23,921 nucleotides of DNA from Candidatus Woesearchaeota archaeon. Lineage in GTDB: Archaea > Nanobdellota > Nanobdellia > Woesearchaeales > GW2011-AR9. Below the pieces are notes generated by a model, which was not told the origin of the DNA, did not search any database, and saw nothing but the letters and a program-made list of their open reading frames with translations. The stretch spans positions 1-23,921 of the forward strand of contig JAGVYX010000010.1 in the NCBI GenBank assembly GCA_018303045.1, read 5' to 3'. Shown here one piece after another: positions 22,068 through 23,921 of this stretch. The translations under genes and the position numbers were made by a program. Numbering within the stretch: position 1 is the first letter of the stretch; each line of letters opens with the position of its first letter.

Positions 22068-22557
22068 TAGCAGTTTCTCTTAAATATCTAATCCATTCAG
22101 TTACATAATTTGCATTATTTACATTATTAGAGATAACTTTGTCAATAAAAAATTAATTATTCAAACTTCTCCATAGATGCTCGTTGAAGATTATTTTTGT
22201 GATATTTTTGTCAAACGCTAGCGACCACCACCAGTCACGCTCACTGCGGCTAGCTAAAGACTGGGGGGCACAATCCGAAAAGTGAGTGATTTTCGTGTTT
22301 TTAAGAATATTTTGGAAATATCTTAGGTTATGATTTTATCTCTTTGTCGTCGGTGGAAACTTATATTAAATCAACTTTAAAGAAAACTAAAAAAGTGAGT
22401 GATTTTGTACATCACTGAAAAATCGAACTGTGCCGACTGGTGGAAAACTTATTATACTTTAAAAGAATTATACCATGTGTTGCTTTAAGTCTTAAGTTGC
22501 TTAAGTAGAATCGGCCTTAAGCTGGCAAGCAAATAAACAGAAAACAGGTGGTTTCAA
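22068..22557. ncRNA. Non-coding stretch with possible pseudoknot and duplicated motifs
   Basis: No open frame of note is present in about 490 nt. GCTAGC at 22217-22222 can pair with GCTAGC at 22249-22254, while CCAGTC (22231-22236) can pair with GACTGG (22259-22264). These pairings cross, as in an H-type pseudoknot. Further on, the 16-nt sequence AAAAGTGAGTGATTTT is present twice (22278-22293 and 22391-22406), each copy able to form a small hairpin. GGTGGAAA followed by CTTAT also occurs twice (22352 and 22439). I can match none of it to RNase P RNA, SRP RNA, a C/D guide RNA or a tRNA. It may be an unrecognised structured RNA or decayed DNA. Confidence 0.35.
22465..22557 (+). promoter_or_regulatory. 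Leader and Shine-Dalgarno site of the 22558 gene
   Basis: A TATA-like AATTATAC lies at about 22466-22474, far upstream of the ATG, so the message should carry a leader of roughly 60 nt. The leader includes the hairpin GCTTAAG/CTTAAGC (22499-22505 with 22516-22522). AGGTG at 22545-22549, 8 nt before the ATG, is complementary to the CACCU of the archaeal 16S 3' end. Most other genes here look leaderless. Confidence 0.5.
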
Positions 22558-22788
22558 ATGACCCGAAATTTATGCGATAAATGCGGTGGCGTGTGCGCGT
22601 TGATAACCGGAGCGCTAATTTTAGTTAATGCTTTTTGGTGGCCGCGCTGGCTAGGTGTTGACGGCTGGGTAACTTTTTTAGCTGTATTGTTGGTTTTGAG
22701 CGGATTTATTAAATTAGTCCTGCCTAATAAATGCTCTAGCTGCAATGCTCTGGCTTGCGAGACAAAACCAGCGAAAGCCAAAAAATAA
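22558..22788 (+). CDS. Small membrane protein with flanking CxxC motifs
   Basis: A protein of 76 residues. CDKC at the N-terminus (6-9) and CSSC near the C-terminus (about 59-62) flank two hydrophobic helices (about 13-29 and 37-55) joined by a Trp-rich turn (WWPRWLGVDGW). The two CxxC pairs would lie on the same side of the membrane and could together bind one zinc ion, like a split zinc ribbon. The tail is Lys-rich. The ATG is set by an AGGTG Shine-Dalgarno site 8 nt upstream, which is unusual in this window. T-rich sequence follows the stop. I do not know the function. Confidence 0.6.
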   Translation: MTRNLCDKCGGVCALITGALILVNAFWWPRWLGVDGWVTFLAVLLVLSGFIKLVLPNKCSSCNALACETKPAKAKK

Positions 22789-22799
22789 ATGTTCTGAAT

Positions 22800-22820
22800 G
22801 TTGTCTTTTTTCTTTTTCTA
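22800..22820 (+). terminator. T-rich terminator after the 22558 gene
   Basis: A run of T with few interruptions (TTGTCTTTTTTCTTTTTCT) starts about 12 nt after the stop codon, the usual form of archaeal intrinsic termination. A further T-run lies at 22844-22851. Confidence 0.45.
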
Positions 22821-22934
22821 GGACTAGAATAATTATTTATTAACTTTTTTTAAGTTATTACTTATCTTTGACCTTTTAGCTTTCTTGTAGTCGATACTTC
22901 TATATGTTATTTTTGTCAGGCAATTAAGAAATTC

Positions 22935-22962
22935 TTTGACAAGCTAAGGAAAAAATGTCAAA
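22935..22962 (-). terminator. Hairpin with T-run after the transglutaminase-like gene
   Basis: TTTGACA (22935-22941) pairs with TGTCAAA (22956-22962). On the reverse strand the loop contains TTTTTT (reverse of 22950-22955). It lies 32 nt past the stop codon of the gene ending at 22995 and may mark its 3' end. Confidence 0.35.
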
Positions 22963-22994
22963 CATAAGCTGTAATAAATATCTGTAAACTAAAG

Positions 22995-23612
22995 TTAACA
23001 GCTCTCCCATTCCAAAATTGACCCAGCTTTCTTTTCGATAGGGTCGGCTTTTCTCAAAAAAGCAATTTGCGATCGAGTTAAAATTTGTTTGTGCGGAATT
23101 TTTACTAAATATTCCGGGATATACCATGGGTCTTTTTCTGCGGTCATCCAGCCCTGCTTATCAAATCTGGATAAATCTACCGGCAGGGAATAAGACCGCA
23201 GTGTTTTTTTGCAATTATCGTTGGCGAAGTATTCATGAAAGTAAGACATGACCAATTCCCGGATGGTTTTATACACCGGCTCCCGATAACGCAAAACAGC
23301 GTGATTAGTTTTGGAAATGGCTCCCCACCGGCCCTTTCTTTTAAAAACAGCAATTACATGATCGTAATCGTTTTTAGCGGCGCTGAGATCAACGATTAAC
23401 GGCGGATGACCATGAAATCTTAATGCTGCGGCCGCTAACAGAGCCCCTTCTATGCAATGGGCGCGATTTTGTTTTAACACCATTCTCGGCGAAAGAACGG
23501 TATCGCCGTCCTTTTCGTAATTAGTCGGGATATTATTAAGAAAATCCTGAATTTTTTTGGGGCAGTTTAATTTTTTTAATACTGTTATTTCCTCTTTGGT
23601 AAAGCTGAACAT
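22995..23612 (-). CDS. Transglutaminase-like protein
   Basis: A protein of about 205 residues from the ATG at 23612. A TTG two codons earlier is possible, but the ATG better fits the TATA box (reverse of 23636-23643, about 28 nt upstream). Using the longer numbering, Cys55 in NRAHCIEGALLAAAALRFHG and His87 in DYDHVIAVF are the expected catalytic Cys and His of the transglutaminase/cysteine-protease fold. The third member of the triad is less clear: WGAISKTNH has Ser/Asn where Asp is common. The C-terminal 90 residues (YREPVYKTIRELVMSYFHEY, then DLSRFDKQGWMTAEKD) are shared with a cytoplasmic family of unknown substrate, as I recall it. It has no signal peptide, so it is probably an intracellular peptidase or amidase. 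Confidence 0.7.
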   Translation of the reverse strand: MFSFTKEEITVLKKLNCPKKIQDFLNNIPTNYEKDGDTVLSPRMVLKQNRAHCIEGALLAAAALRFHGHPPLIVDLSAAKNDYDHVIAVFKRKGRWGAISKTNHAVLRYREPVYKTIRELVMSYFHEYFANDNCKKTLRSYSLPVDLSRFDKQGWMTAEKDPWYIPEYLVKIPHKQILTRSQIAFLRKADPIEKKAGSILEWESC

Positions 23613-23757
23613 CTGCAATAATGAATTAAATAGAGTATAAAAAGGTTTACTCTTGATAGTGGGGATAAATGTACGAATATTTGGCCTATTTGTTATACCC
23701 TTAAGAGGTAAATTTCTACTTCATAATCTTAATAAATAAACCAGAAACCACAACATC

Positions 23758-23921
23758 ATGAATTTTCTGCGCCAGCAGGTTGCTGTTAAAGACCTTTTAG
23801 AATTGGAACTTAAACAAAGATTATTATTAGCCGATCACTGCATTTCTGATTTGGATCATACTGATGTTAATGGTTCCCCGGCTGAAGACCTGGCTAAACA
23901 GAGGATCGGCGTTTCCTCAAC
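23758..23921 (+). CDS. Orphan gene cut by the window end
   Basis: An open frame starts with ATG at 23758 and is still open at the last base (54 codons). The visible protein begins MNFLRQQVAVKDLLELELKQ, with a helical and Leu-rich start, then a more polar part (ISDLDHTDVNGSPAEDLAKQ). A TATA-like TTAATAAATA (23729-23738) is centred about 24 nt before the ATG. Too little is visible to assign a family. Confidence 0.55.
   Translation, partial: MNFLRQQVAVKDLLELELKQRLLLADHCISDLDHTDVNGSPAEDLAKQRIGVSS

Noticed and set aside
22278..22425. C/D box guide RNA in the 22-kb gap
   Set aside because: GTGAGTGA is not a proper box C (RUGAUGA) and no matching C' and D' boxes are at the right spacing, although a CTGA follows.
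22554..22781. Reverse-strand 75-codon frame overlapping the 22558 gene
   Set aside because: The plus-strand frame has a Shine-Dalgarno site, paired CxxC motifs and two membrane helices; the reverse frame has none of these.
22924..23127. Reverse-strand 67-codon frame at the end of the transglutaminase-like gene
   Set aside because: It overlaps the conserved gene in another frame and shows no domain or promoter.
1..23921. tRNA genes
   Set aside because: I looked by eye in the gaps for the conserved GGTTCRANNCC arm with acceptor pairing and found none; a covariance-model search would settle this.

Overview
The window reads as a gene-dense, AT-rich archaeal chromosome segment. Archaeal markers are an archaeal/eukaryote-type prolyl-tRNA synthetase with a Cys-containing C-terminal extension ending in Tyr, an adjacent SecE/Sec61-gamma and Spt5 pair, an NMD3-like protein, a family 4 iron-sulfur uracil-DNA glycosylase, and TATA boxes centred about 26-30 nt before many start codons, which implies leaderless mRNAs. 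Small genes, many orphan proteins and an ITG motif after an N-terminal membrane segment suggest a DPANN lineage (Woesearchaeota/Pacearchaeota-like). That placement is inference. I found no rRNA, tRNA, CRISPR array or intact transposon.

Layout. 1-316 holds hairpins and no gene. 317-772 is an NMD3-like protein without its zinc ribbon, followed by a gene-poor stretch with possible decayed coding segments and a reverse-strand orphan gene (1180-1500). A 58-bp x3 repeat separates that gene from a secreted, membrane-anchored Lon-type (S16) protease (1736-3538). Next come a membrane-anchored winged-helix regulator (3766-4470), three envelope-type orphans including a probable LPP20-like lipoprotein (4539-6213), an atypical kinase-fold protein (6312-6848), isoleucyl-tRNA synthetase (6963-10070) and an orphan (10103-10606). 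On the reverse strand are proS and a small membrane protein (10651-12375).

12376-14407 holds a 31-bp x3 repeat bracketed by an inverted repeat, a RelE-like toxin candidate facing a short antitoxin-like gene that overlaps its 3' end, and a CPA2-type cation/proton antiporter. A 20-bp x5 repeat lies directly before the promoter of a helical exported protein (14697-15584). SppA (15697-16620) and a large cell-surface subtilisin (16661-19642) follow. The rest contains the uracil-DNA glycosylase, a structured intergenic region, a possible ADP-ribosyltransferase-fold protein, secE-spt5, two small orphans, a 535-nt non-coding stretch with a possible pseudoknot, a transglutaminase-like protein, and a gene cut by the window end.

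Themes. Three different membrane or secreted serine proteases (S16, S49, S8) lie in one window with several exported orphans, pointing to envelope protein turnover. Intergenic spaces repeatedly contain short tandem arrays, each with its own unit, placed next to promoters or gene ends. The best candidates for something undescribed are the convergent toxin/antitoxin-like pair (12645-13125), the 20-bp array before the 14697 gene, and the structured regions at 20377-20446 and 22217-22522.
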